In this document: one piece after another, positions 1 through 11,748 of the stretch
Position numbering within the stretch: position 1 is the first letter of the stretch
How the letters are laid out: every line of letters starts with the position of its first letter
Assembly: GCA_028023455.1 (NCBI GenBank)
Contig: JAQFVV010012477.1
Span: 4,607,365-4,671,364 of the forward strand
Source: Epiperipatus broadwayi
Taxonomy: Eukaryota; Onychophora; Udeonychophora; Euonychophora; Peripatidae
DNA: 64,000 bases
Direction of reading: 5' to 3'
The notes under the pieces: model-generated
Seen by the model: only the letters and a program-made list of their open reading frames with translations
What the model was told of the DNA's origin: nothing
The model's database searches: none
Position numbers and translations under genes: made by a program

Positions 1-3000
1 TTTAGCTATGTGTTTGCATAAGATTTTATGGATTTAAATTTTCTAAAAGGTATCCTAACATATACACATTAATAAAAAAGTGACAAGTTTTGTAATGACC
101 CTAGAATGAGAGTTGATTCTTTAGTTTGTTTACTTGAAATATATTCGATGATATATTTTAATTTCTTTTGAAGAAACATTTCTTTCTGAAAAAATAAAAC
201 ATTTCACCATTGTTTCCAATTATCAATCACTTCTCTCAGTAACAACAATTATTAATGAATCTTTTAAAATCTGTTGAAATAATCTTCTTGTAAATGGGTA
301 CCTATGTTTTCCATACAACAATGCATACCATAATAAAACAGTAATTAATATATCTAATGCAGTTCATTCACTTAATATACTTAATTTAGTGAAGTTTTTA
401 TAATTATAGATTTATATGACTATATATAAATGTTCAAAGTGCAACCTTTATCGCAATATTCTGTTTATTATTTACATTACCATATGATTTTTAAAAACTC
501 AAAACTATATTTACAATCATGAATTTTGGTTAAACATTCTTTTTATCTGCCTTCAAAGTTGACTGAATCTTCTTCAATATTAACAACATTATTCTTATTT
601 AAATACCACACATATAATTATTTTAAAGCTTAAGTAAAAGGCAGAGATATATGGCATTCATATTTTCAAAGTTCTTTTGAAAAAAAAATGTTGTTATATA
701 AATCTCTTTTATGTAAATAGGTTTTAGTAAATCATATCATTACAGTATAGAATCTGATAATTATATCAGATGGAGCAGATTGATTGTGCTTAAATGAGAA
801 ATATGTTCATTACATTGATGAAAGAGTTTATGTGCAGTGTGGGTTCTGCAAATTGATTCATTTTTTATCATATGGCATCATAAAGAATGAAAATTGTGGT
901 CAATAGCATTTTAAAGACTTAGGTTTCTTTAATTAATATCACATTTAAAGCATGGTTACTATCTGTTTATTTATTATTATTATTATTATATGCAGTAAGC
1001 TGAAGATCATATTGACATGTTTTAAGATTTTGGAAGTATATTTTCAGAATCATAAGAAACATCTTATGTAAACGTTTTTCAATACTTTGTTATGGTAACA
1101 GGACATCAACAATAAAATACTCTATCTTTTAACTTATTAAATGCATCAATAATATGTTATTATCTGCAATGTTTTAATATTATTTTTTTTAAACACTTTA
1201 CTGAGCAAAATTATACTTTGAGCAAAAAATGATATTTTATAATATTTCTTGATGCTAGGTCTGTTGATATTTTCTAACAGTGGAAATTAACCTTGAAAAA
1301 TGAAATCTATCTTAATCTACGTCATTTGGATTCTATTGCACTTTAAGTCTAATTAAATTTTTTGATATCTTTCACAAATTCAGACTTTTATTATTATTGT
1401 TTGATGGACGAATATGTTAACACGTTTTATTAATGTATACCGTCATAATATCCCACACATAACCTATAAAAGTCTTTTTTTAACCTTGCTTTTTGTATTA
1501 TTGAAACTATCAGCTTTAGGAAAAAACATAAATAAGATTGCAAAATTATACTTACTAAAATAAATGAAACATAAAATTGTTTTAATTTATGATAATGGAT
1601 TATTTATTTGTTTTACTGGGTGAAAATTTGTTTCTTTGTTGATTCGCTTTTTTAACATTAAAACTTGACTTATCTTTAAGAAATACGTACATTAATAATA
1701 TTAGAATAAATAATTTCTCAATTTCATTAATATTTCTTTATTTTATGTTATGCAAAACTTTCCTTTTTGGAATTATTTAAAGGTTGACTTGATTTCCAAA
1801 TGATGTACGTCTATATAAGACATATATATATATGTACCATTTTGTTTAGCCCAGGCCTTTTCAATTTTTTTTATAAAGTTAAAAAAAATTGTTATTATTA
1901 ATTAAAATAAACAATTTAGACATAAAACAAAAAAAAGTGTTTCTCAAAAATATTATTATTTTAGTTTAACATTTGTTTGTTTTTAATATATATTAATTTT
2001 TTTTTGTGCATGTTAAAATAAATAATTGATTTATTTATTCAATCAAATATAGCCTGACTATTATGAAGCATGCAAAACACCACACCATAATTAAATATAT
2101 GTAACGGTGTATTAATTAGTGACTTGACTCTAAAACTTGAATTTAATTTGAAATTAAATTAATGATTTATTTATAAAAAAATTAGCTAAAGTTGCTATTA
2201 TTTATCTATTTCTAAATTTTGCACTCAAGAGTTATTCTACTTTTAGAAAAAATGTTATGACCATGTCTATCAGAAAAAAATATTAAAATAAAAATATAAT
2301 AGTTGTAAGTAACTACAAAAAATAATAATGTGAAGTCTGAACAAAGTGAAAGTTAATGAGTTATGTTGACTTACATAAATGCTAGAAAAATTTTTTTTTG
2401 CTAGTCCTACAAATATTTCAACAAAGAATCACATGATTTCTTTTATGATTACTTCAAATATAAGTGGTAGAAGGGGTATTGTACCTTATTTATCCAAAGT
2501 TTACATAATTCATGCTCACTAGACAGCACTGCTATTTTCAAATTTCTTAGTCTAGTTTTTGGCTGTTGATCTTCATCAGTGCATGCTTCCTCATTGAAAA
2601 AGACCAATAGCCATACACTAATCTGAAGATTTGTATAAAATGTTATATATTCTAGTGAATAATAGATAGGCCTGGAAAAATTGTGTCATTCTAATTCAAA
2701 ATATTTTTTTAGGATAAAAAAATATTTATTATTAGAATAATTGATTAATACAAAATATAAACAATATTATAAATATAATAAAAAGTTTTAACTTAACTTG
2801 ATATCTAAAAAAATCCAATTATTAATTGGCACAAATATTTCAAATCCTCTGCAATCTTCATATTAATCAGATAAGAATTATAATTGTATTTGTTATCTCA
2901 ATAACAACCCAAGTGTATTATTGAATTGTAAATTAAAAGATATGAAGAGATACAGGACTATCATCTTCATTTTTTGACATTTTATAGGTTAATAGTGGTA

Positions 3001-3546
3001 CCATTAAACTATATTATATACATAATTATTTAAATTACAGTAAAAATAACAATAAATAATCATAACATGTTATCATTTTTACACTGAAGTATTTTGGGTT
3101 ATTTAAATTATAATCATTATTAAATTATACTGTCTGTGTAAGTTTAGTTGATAATAATCTCAATTTATAATAATGGAAAGTAGTTTCCTGATATCTGTCT
3201 TACATTTATTTATACCTTATCATAATTTAAAATGACCATATTTATATTGTAATGGAATAATATGAGAAGGCAAAACAAATAATAAATGTGAACAAAAAGG
3301 CATTCAGGATTATTGTTCATTTATATTATTTTTCTACACATATGAAGTTTATTAATTCAGGTTTTTATCAGTTTTTTTTTACTTATTGAAATTACTGAAT
3401 AAATTTATTTTAATTATATACATATAAAATAAAGTCGAAAAAGAAGATTAAATAAAATTAAATACTATTTATTATTATTTTCTGTAATATTTTTTAATAT
3501 AAAATAATATTAATAAACCAAGAGGATAACAATAGAATTTCGTAGT
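1..3546. other. AT-rich non-coding DNA
   Basis: I see no coding exon, RNA gene or long repeat here. The sequence is dominated by A/T runs with a short (TTA)n tract near 969-990. Reading frames on both strands are broken by frequent stops. Confidence 0.7.
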
Positions 3547-3566
3547 ACACACACACACACACACAC
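3547..3566. repeat. (AC)10 dinucleotide microsatellite
   Basis: Ten uninterrupted AC units, directly visible. Its purity suggests a young, variable locus. Confidence 0.95.
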
Positions 3567-4072
3567 TCTTGCGTTTCTTTAATATACAAAAATTAACAAA
3601 GCGTATGACACACTTGAACGAGAAGCTATAAAGATACACAGAAATTATTACAAGCTAAGCGTTTTTGAGGCCTTTTGCCTCATATTTATAGCTGTACTGT
3701 GAGCTGCAGAATGAAGAAATAGGGCAAGGAAACAAAACAGTATGCAAAGCGTATGCAAATGAACTAGATAGTCCAACGTTTGGAGATGTCAAAGCAGGTA
3801 TCTCGTCTATTGATGGAGTTATTATTGCCATTAATATATATATATATTATTTCTTCTATTATTATGTGTTTCAAAAGATTTTATTGATCTATAGGTTTAC
3901 AAAAAAGGAAAAAAAGAAAAAAAAGAAAGAAATAATAATCTTGATCAGGGCTTACCATTCTCCTGATCGTTATATCAGTTTATAACACTTTACATACACT
4001 ATTACATCAATCCCTTTTTGTCATTAATCCTGGTGATCTAATTCTTTGGTGATGGTGAGTCATTTTTATAGA

Positions 4073-4540
4073 TTAGAGCAAAGTCACATTAGTGACCAGA
4101 TGTGTGAGAAAATGTTGGATGATAAAATATGTGTGTGATATCAATTTTGTTTCTAAATATATCAGGGGGTATTGTGTCCAGTCCATACATAAGTGTACAT
4201 CGGGTACACCATAGTGAGTATAATACAAATGTGCTAGTGTGAATGTGTCTATAAATACCTTTTCAAAGGTATTGAAAAATTTTTGGAATGTCCTATCAGA
4301 TATTATTGTATCTGGGGCATGTGAACAATAAGTGTGATAGGGTTTCTGATTCTTTTTGACACAGCTTGCATGTATCTTTAATATTGGTACAATTCCTTTT
4401 ATAGTTACAGAAATGAAGAATTGGAAGGGCCTTGAGATTTAGTCTTATGAGAAAATCGTAGAATTTCGGCTCCAATGACCAATATTTGAAATTTTTTGTC
4501 AACTGCTTATTTGTTATGTTTAGATAAGTTTTTCAATTAT
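4073..4540 (-). pseudogene. LINE remnant: C-terminal zinc-knuckle region of a non-LTR retrotransposon polyprotein
   Basis: Reading the minus strand from about 4540, an open frame runs to a TGA at 4296. It carries a CKLCQKESETLSHLLFTCP motif, the C-x2-C...H-x4-C zinc knuckle found after the reverse transcriptase in many non-LTR elements. It is preceded by 'RLNLKALP', also typical of that region. After the TGA, a second frame continues for about 70 codons ('SDRTFQKFF' onward) to a TAA at 4073, so one frameshift or stop separates two parts of the same former protein. The reverse transcriptase domain is missing, which makes this a 5'-truncated copy, the usual fate of LINE insertions. A polypurine/polypyrimidine stretch at 3900-3935 may belong to the 3' untranslated region. 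The clade cannot be fixed from this fragment. Confidence 0.7.
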
Positions 4541-4544
4541 CATT

Positions 4545-7500
4545 GGAAGGGGGGTTGCAGACTGAATAAACCTCCCAGTATTTCAGCTATTATTATTTCA
4601 AGTCTTTAATTATATTATACAAATATATAAACAGACTGAAAAACTTCTATTTTGAAATTCTCCGTAGGAAGGTTGCAATGTCTTTCTAATTAAAATATTA
4701 ACTTATAATAGGATTCAATAAATATCAAATGGATGTCCTCAAGAATTCTTGTAGTCTATGTTAAGTGGACAAAGTTGTATATTTTTTAAAAAAATTATCA
4801 TTTAATAATGCAAACAAATTTTCTACATATGCATTCAATGAATATTTCAAGAAGCTAGTATACCCAGAGATATGTTGCAAACTTTTTGAAGAAATGTGTG
4901 TGTTTTTAATTTTTTATTGCTTTTTTTTTTTAAATTAAAATTTTAACAATTATAAATTTTGAAAATAAACAAAAAATATATGCTAATAAAAAACAAGTAT
5001 AAAGTCAAAATATTTTCTTTATTATTTTAGTTATATCTTTAATAACTGATTTCTTGAAAATATTAGTCTTTAAAAATGAAAGCCATAATACAAACATCAC
5101 TTGTTAATATTTTTTGTATGATTTGAAATAACTTGCTCCATTTTGTATAGATTACGAAAAATTCATTTTGTGAAAAAACTTGCCATTATGGGTTTTAAGA
5201 CCTATTTTAAATTCACTTTCTTAAGTATGAAAACAGCACTTTTAATATTATATATATATATTTCAGGTGGTGAAGAAATTTCCATGTAACATCTACATTA
5301 AATTTAATTGAAGATTTCATTCATGTCATCATTCAATTGAGAAGCAAGTATGAACATTGCTTTTACAAATTCATTATCATATTTATGGAGATATTTTTAG
5401 TACTTGATTCAAACTGGCTTTAAGTGATATTTCACAAACATTTGTAAATGAATAGTTAGAGTTTTTGTCTTGTGAATATTACTTAAAATCAATTTGAATC
5501 AAGCTGTATAAACATTTCTGTGAATATAACATTAAATCTAAGAATATCACTGTCCACAATTTCTTTTCCATAGGCAAAGCAGTTCAATTTTTAATCTAAT
5601 TTGTTGTTGGATGATAATGTTAGTGACATATTTAACTTAATTTGGTATTGATGGTGCTCAGAAATTTCATAGACTTTTAAACCTTAAATCCTATTATTGT
5701 TTATAATCATTTAAGAGGAATTTTCATACATATAGTTTAAAACTATTTTGATTACACTTATCAAACACCTATAACAAATGTTGCTATGTCCTGATATACT
5801 GTTGTACCATGTGGCCTTGAATAAACATTATTCTGTTAAAGAACATGTTAAAAATAAATTAAAAACAGTTAATATTTTCATGCAGTCACAAAGGACGATT
5901 GTTAGAGCTTTCTCTTTCATATAATTTAAGAAATAGAAAGATCTTTCAAAGCTTTATTCAATATTAAAATGTTAGCTTGTTTTAGTTTACCCGTTTTTTA
6001 TACATAAAATTGCTTTATATGATTGTAACATAAACTAGTCAGACTCTCACATGGCATAATAAAGATGTAAAACAAGTTATTCTATCATACATTTAGTGAA
6101 TCTAATTAAGATAGTTTTAAATCTTATACTCAGAAATTGTCATCAAATAATCATAAACACTCATCTTTTATCTATGTAAGTATTTATATTGATGAGTAAA
6201 TTTAAATTGCAACAAATAACATAAAATATAGTTGGAGAAAAACCCTTAACTAAAACTACAGTAATATTTTACTACAATGCCCTCAAATGAGAAAGTTGTG
6301 TTACAGTAATATTTTATATAGATTGTAAAACTCTAGCAATGGTTAATGTGAAATTTCAATCTGTGAAGGTATCCATGTAGGCTTTTTTGAAATCAATTTA
6401 CAATGATATTTTAATCATGAAAATATTTATATTAGTACTTTTTATTGATGTATATGGAAGCTCTACATTGGTGTTGCAATCTACATTGCATAGCTTTAAG
6501 AGTGAGAAACCATTTTGGATAATTAATCGTATAAATTTTAATTAAAAATATTTACTTTGATTTATTAGTTCTAACTAAAATATCTGAATATCAGTAGCTA
6601 CTGGAAATAAAAAACACAACAGAGTCTAGAGTTAGTTAATAACAGTAAAAGTGATTATACTCATATTATGCAGAGGTGAACTATTACACTTGTGCAGCAT
6701 TGATTTTTGACTTAGATTATATATAATAAACATTTTTTATTTGGAAAATTATTAAAGATTAATTTCAAAATAAATACAGGATATTTATTTTTTCATGTTA
6801 TTTGACTACAGTAACTTTTTAACATAAAATTAGTCAACTGAACATTTAATGATGTCAATAAGAAACAAAACTGAATCATCTTCTATCAATAATCTTATTA
6901 TTTTTGTTGTTTAAGTATAATTTTATTATTTTAAAAAGAGTTTTCATTATGCTTTAACAAAATATAAATTAAAGAAACTGATTTTCCAAAGAATATTTTT
7001 TATTCATTAGAACACAATTTTTAGACTAAAGAGTTAAGCAAAATCTTTTATTCATCTGTTTAAATTCTGTTTATTAATCATTTCTTTATTTGCAAAGTTG
7101 ATATTCTAATTTTAAACTAATTTTGATTATATTTTCTGTAAAACATGAAATGATAAAATAAAAAATGAGATTAAAATGTGTATATTTAAGCTAAATTAAG
7201 TAGTATCAAAATAATAGAAACTCTAATTAGAAAAAAAGAATCCTAAAATAAAATATTCTCAAACATCATAGTTATGAAGCAATGTATAAACAATAATTCA
7301 TTTTTTATTAATATTTAAGTTATATAGTTGCATTCACAAAATAGAATATCAGTGAGTGTGAAATTTAAACCAGCAGTGTTAGAGTAAAAACAAATGAAAA
7401 GTATTTTATGTTTATCCATTGTGTCACATTTTAATATTTGAAGATGTTGCATTAAAGAATCATAGTGCTTTTAAATTGTGAATTTCTCTCCATTTACATT

Positions 7501-8889
7501 ATATAGATGAACAAATTTTAAAACAGCAATTAATAACAGTACAATTTCAATATTTCTTTCCAACATGTTTTTTTAACATCCTCATTTTGTATTCCACAAT
7601 TTAAAAGTAGTTAAATATGATGAACATTAATACACATTATAAATTTAAAAGAATCAATATCAACCTAAACAAAATCTTAAAAGTGAACATGTTATATACC
7701 AGATATGATAACTATCATATGATCAAATTATACAAGTTTCCATTCTAATTATATCTTCTAGATAATCAGATATTTGGCTAATTCGAATATTTCCCGATTG
7801 CTTTAAAAATAAAAACTTATTGAAAACCTAGAAAAATGTCCAAGTTTACCATTTGAACTCTAGATTATGGTCATGGCAAGCAAAGGGGCTAATAATTATT
7901 GAGTGAAATATTTCTAGATATACACACATATATATGTATTGTGTACAATTAATTTCTCATAATTTATTTTACAATATGATTTAAACAAATGTTTGACTAA
8001 AATTTTTCATGATATTAAAAAAAAAAACAATAACAAACCTTTTTAGATTTTTTCATCTCTTTTATGTGATTTGATCACAATGAAGATGCTAGAGTAAGTG
8101 AAGAGTCCCTTTACAAATCAATTTTATAATGTTATGTCTTATTTTAACTTTTGGTCAGCATTCTAGTTTAGAAGCTTCATCATTTTAATTGTATCTTATA
8201 TTTTAATTGGAAAATCTTTAACTCCTTATGTACATTGTAATGAAATATGCATCCTTCTTGTTCAATATTTTTTATAATATATTTTGATGTTTATGATAAA
8301 TATTATTAAAAAATAAATACAAATAATAAATTTAATATTAAAAATAAAATATTAAACATGCAACTAATACTTTATTTTTCAGTATAAGAGATTTCATATG
8401 TGTCTTCGTCTAGACAGATGTATATATTAATGAAAGAAAACATTTTTATTCATATTAAAATCATATGCATAAATAATAAAATTATTATTTCAAATAAGAA
8501 GTAAAAACTTTCCAATGAGAAATATTAAAATAGTAATAATTTAATTTACAAGGCATTTTTTTGCTAAATTTACCTAATATTTCAGAGAAACTAATTTCTT
8601 CTAAAAATAAAATATATTAAAATAAATCCATATGTAAACATTATGTATTTTTTAAAAATAAATATTTAACTTAAAAAGTAATTAAATAGATAAATAAAAA
8701 ATATACTTCTTCTGTCAACAACAATCTAAACAACTTCAAATAACTGCCAAAATCAATAGTTGTTGCACGAGCATAAAAGTTTACTTCTGATAAGAGCTCC
8801 TTTTTTCTTTCCTTGATTACTGATGATATCAAGGAACAATAATTAAAGTTAATATATTTAACTGTTAAATGATTGTTGTGAGTGGAGGC
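4545..8889. other. AT-rich non-coding DNA with one small foldback
   Basis: Apart from the inverted repeat at 5375-5535 I see no coding, RNA gene or dispersed repeat. Short TA runs occur near 5250 and 7930. Reading frames are short in all six frames. Confidence 0.6.
5375..5535. repeat. Small foldback element, arms about 65 bp
   Basis: The left arm (5375-5440, with 'acttgattcaaact') is the reverse complement, with scattered mismatches, of the right arm (5471-5535, with 'atttgaatcaagct'). The loop is about 30 bp. It contains no coding sequence. It resembles a MITE or foldback remnant, but I cannot assign it to a family. Confidence 0.55.
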
Positions 8890-8897
8890 AGTTTGAC

Positions 8898-8969
8898 TGT
8901 CTTGCACTTGCAGGCAGTTGCCTGGGTTGCGGGTTCACGTCCCGGCCGATGCTATGACACTTAAAAAAA
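8898..8969 (+). mobile_element. tRNA-derived SINE copy with internal deletion
   Basis: This 72-bp insertion shares both ends with the full-length SINE at 32281-32378 (here in the opposite orientation). The 5' end is 'gtcttgca', and the 3' part has the B-box-like 'gggttcacgtccc' followed by 'gatgctatgacactta'. It ends in an A-run. Compared with the other copy, about 34 nt covering the A box are missing between 'gtcttgca' and 'ttgcaggcag'. It is flanked by an 8-bp direct repeat, AGTTTGAC, at 8890-8897 and 8970-8977, consistent with a target-site duplication. Its GC content stands out from the surroundings. Confidence 0.75.
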
Positions 8970-9159
8970 AGTTTGACAATGGTAAATGAAAATGTAACAA
9001 AAATCTTTTGACTATTTTGATTTGAAGAACAAAATGTATCAGAATGATGGAAGTCACATTAACATTATCACTACAACAAAGATAGAATTATGTTAGAAGA
9101 GTTATGACTTTATAAAGTAAATGATTTCCCAAACTTTAAATTTTCACAAAAAAATATTT

Positions 9160-10885
9160 TGCATATTTAAAAATAACATAACTAAAATAGAAAAAAAATG
9201 TATTCATTTAAAAAAGTTATTCTTTTTTAAAAATAATTATATTTGTTTTTAAAATGCATATTATTAAAATCAAAAGTAAAACTATCAACTAAGCATCAAA
9301 AAGCAATAAATATTAGATTTCTTATAAAAAATAGAAAGAAAATTTATTGAAAAACTTTTAAAAATGCAATTAAAAATTGAATAATTTTTTTAAATTCAAA
9401 ATTGACAAATTTTTGATAAAACTATTTTTTAAAAAAATAAAAATTGAGAGTTTTATAATTTTAAACTCATTTTAAGATTGAGTTTTTTAAAAAGATTTTA
9501 ACATTTCATGAAATGAAAAAATCAGAGATGATTATTATTATAATTAGTAAGCCATTTTATTAATTATAAAATGTAAATTCCATAATTAATAAAATTATTT
9601 AAAAATAGCTTTAATTGTTTTAGTCTAATTTAATTTTTTAGTGAAAATTGTTGAACTTTTGTAATATTTAATGAATTTTGTTAAAAAAACATTTTAAAAA
9701 TATTTATAAAATAAACATTTTATAATTAGTAAATTATTTAAAAACTCTTTTTTTAATTATAAAGCTTTTTTTTAATTGACAAACTTTCTAACATTTAATA
9801 AAAAACATTATGATGTCATTGAATTTTTGAGAATAATTCTTCAAAAACAGTATGTTATTATGTTAAAGATTTATAATTTTTTTAAAAAATAATTCTGAAA
9901 TAAAAATTTTATGTTAAATTAAAATATTTTAAATATTACATTCTAAAACAAAACAAGCATTTAACTCTAATCCCAACTACAGTAAGCTTAAGAAATTAAT
10001 AATTACCAAATATTAGTGAGTTTTTTTCTTTATCTCCAGATTGATTTAAGCCTTATGCTTTTATGCTACTTAATTATCCTTGATAAAAGCAATATCAGAA
10101 ATTAAGCTGGGATAAATACTAAAAGATATTTAGCATCTAATAATTACTAATGTAATCAAGCTTACTATATATAGAAGTAAAGTAAGGAATTGTTTTTGTT
10201 AAATCAAGTAGGTTAAGCTTGTGGTTAAACACCTAGAGGTCCCTACTATCACATTTTACATGCATATGCTCGAGGTTATAGCCTCAGTAAATATTACTTA
10301 CGTAATCAATGTGCGTTTAATAAATTTATAATTAAATCATATGTGTAAGCTAAGGAGTTAAGAGATTGATCATGAATAAAGAGTAAATATTTATTATAAA
10401 ACTTTAAAATGTTTATTAAAATAATTCTGAAATTAAACATTTTATAAATTAAAACAATTTAATTCTTTTATTTTTTTTACATTTAATTAATAAAATATTT
10501 TAGAAATAAAAAATCTTACCCTACAGGCTTCTTAATTAAAAAAAATTAGTTTAAATTCTGAATTTCCTTAGATACTAAATAAGTTGAACGGAATTATATT
10601 TTTTTAATTTTAAATTACTTTAACAAAACAATTAAATAATAAGAATTTAAATTAATTAAAGTATTTTATTATTACAAAATTAATTTATTACATTTTTTTT
10701 AAAATAAAAAGACTATAAACTTTACAGTGAAAATTGTTTAGCAAAATGAGATCCAGTTTAAAATTTTGAAATATTTTTTTACTTAACTCAGAATTCTAAT
10801 CCTAAATATAAACAAAAGTAAGGTAAATGAGAATTTCCAAAAAGAATCTTTGCATAGACTTAATAAACTGCAGGTGCTCAGAATT
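9160..10885. other. Extremely AT-rich non-coding stretch
   Basis: From 9160 to about 9960 the sequence is nearly pure A and T, with repeated TTTAAAAA-like motifs. It may be a decayed inverted-repeat sequence or simply mutation-biased DNA. No coding capacity is seen. Confidence 0.55.
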
Positions 10886-10892
10886 GTTGTTG

Positions 10893-10906
10893 CCCCGCCC
10901 CCCCCC
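10893..10906 (+). repeat. Poly-C tract interrupted by one G
   Basis: Four C, one G, then nine C. This is a striking outlier in such AT-rich DNA. The complementary strand is G-rich, but a single tract is not enough to call a quadruplex. Confidence 0.9.
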
Positions 10907-11019
10907 AAGCTGTTGGGATTACTTTAACACAAATTGTAGTTGCATACTCAGTTGCTTAGAATACCAAGTGATATTTGACTATACAAATAGTAGGTTAAAC
11001 ATTTCAGTTCTAATCCATT

Positions 11020-11728
11020 GACAAAACTGACATCTTATGCTTTCAATCTACCATTATAACACTGTGCTAAGCTAATAAAAGTCTATTTACATTTAAGAAA
11101 GAATTATGTTTTTATATTATATAAAAGACACTGATGTATTCAAAATTATGAAAATAATATTTTCATTCTCTTACAGATGTCTTCACCATTTCTTTGTGTT
11201 TATCAATATCAAATTATTACAGTTCAATCCACAAGTTTTGCAATGACAAATGTTATATCATTCATTTCATATAAATATATCAATAATCACTTATTAGGCT
11301 AAAAGTTTATAACTACAATAGAAATAATATGATATTTTCTAACCTAATAAATGAATAGTAATAATCATTAATGAATTTGTATGAGGTAATTGGTATTAAA
11401 GTCATGAATTCAGTGTAACTTTGACACTTGTAAATCAAATTATAATAATTTGATATTAAGAAATACTGAACAAATGATAAAGACATATGTAAAATATTGT
11501 AATTTGAGTGAATTGAAGAATGGTGGTAATATTAAATTTAAATCTTTTTTAACGTTGTAATAACTCTTCACATTTCACCCTACAGTAGTAGTTTGATGTA
11601 AAATTTTATTTCGATCAAAATATTTGCAATTAGAATATCTTCTTTTCACGCTCATTTCTTAAAATTTGAATTTAAGTGAAATTTAAAAATGTCTTTCTAT
11701 TTCCAAACAAGATTAGGTTTTTTTTTCA
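11020..11728. other. AT-rich non-coding DNA
   Basis: No gene or repeat recognised. This is the flank into which the 3' end of the RTE element at 11731 is inserted. Confidence 0.6.
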
Positions 11729-11730
11729 GG

Positions 11731-11748
11731 TCATCATCATCATCATCA
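11731..11748 (-). repeat. (TCA)6 / (TGA)6 3' tail of the RTE element
   Basis: Six TCA units on the plus strand lie at the downstream end of the reverse transcriptase frame. RTE elements end in short tandem repeats rather than poly-A, so this marks the 3' boundary. Confidence 0.8.

Noticed and set aside
8671-8907. 78-codon minus-strand frame
   Set aside because: It overlaps the SINE edge and AT-rich flank, has no motif and is at chance length.
10860-10925. Resemblance of 'ctgttgggattac' after the poly-C tract to a primate Alu element
   Set aside because: The match is only about a dozen bases, and no other Alu sequence or A-tail is present.
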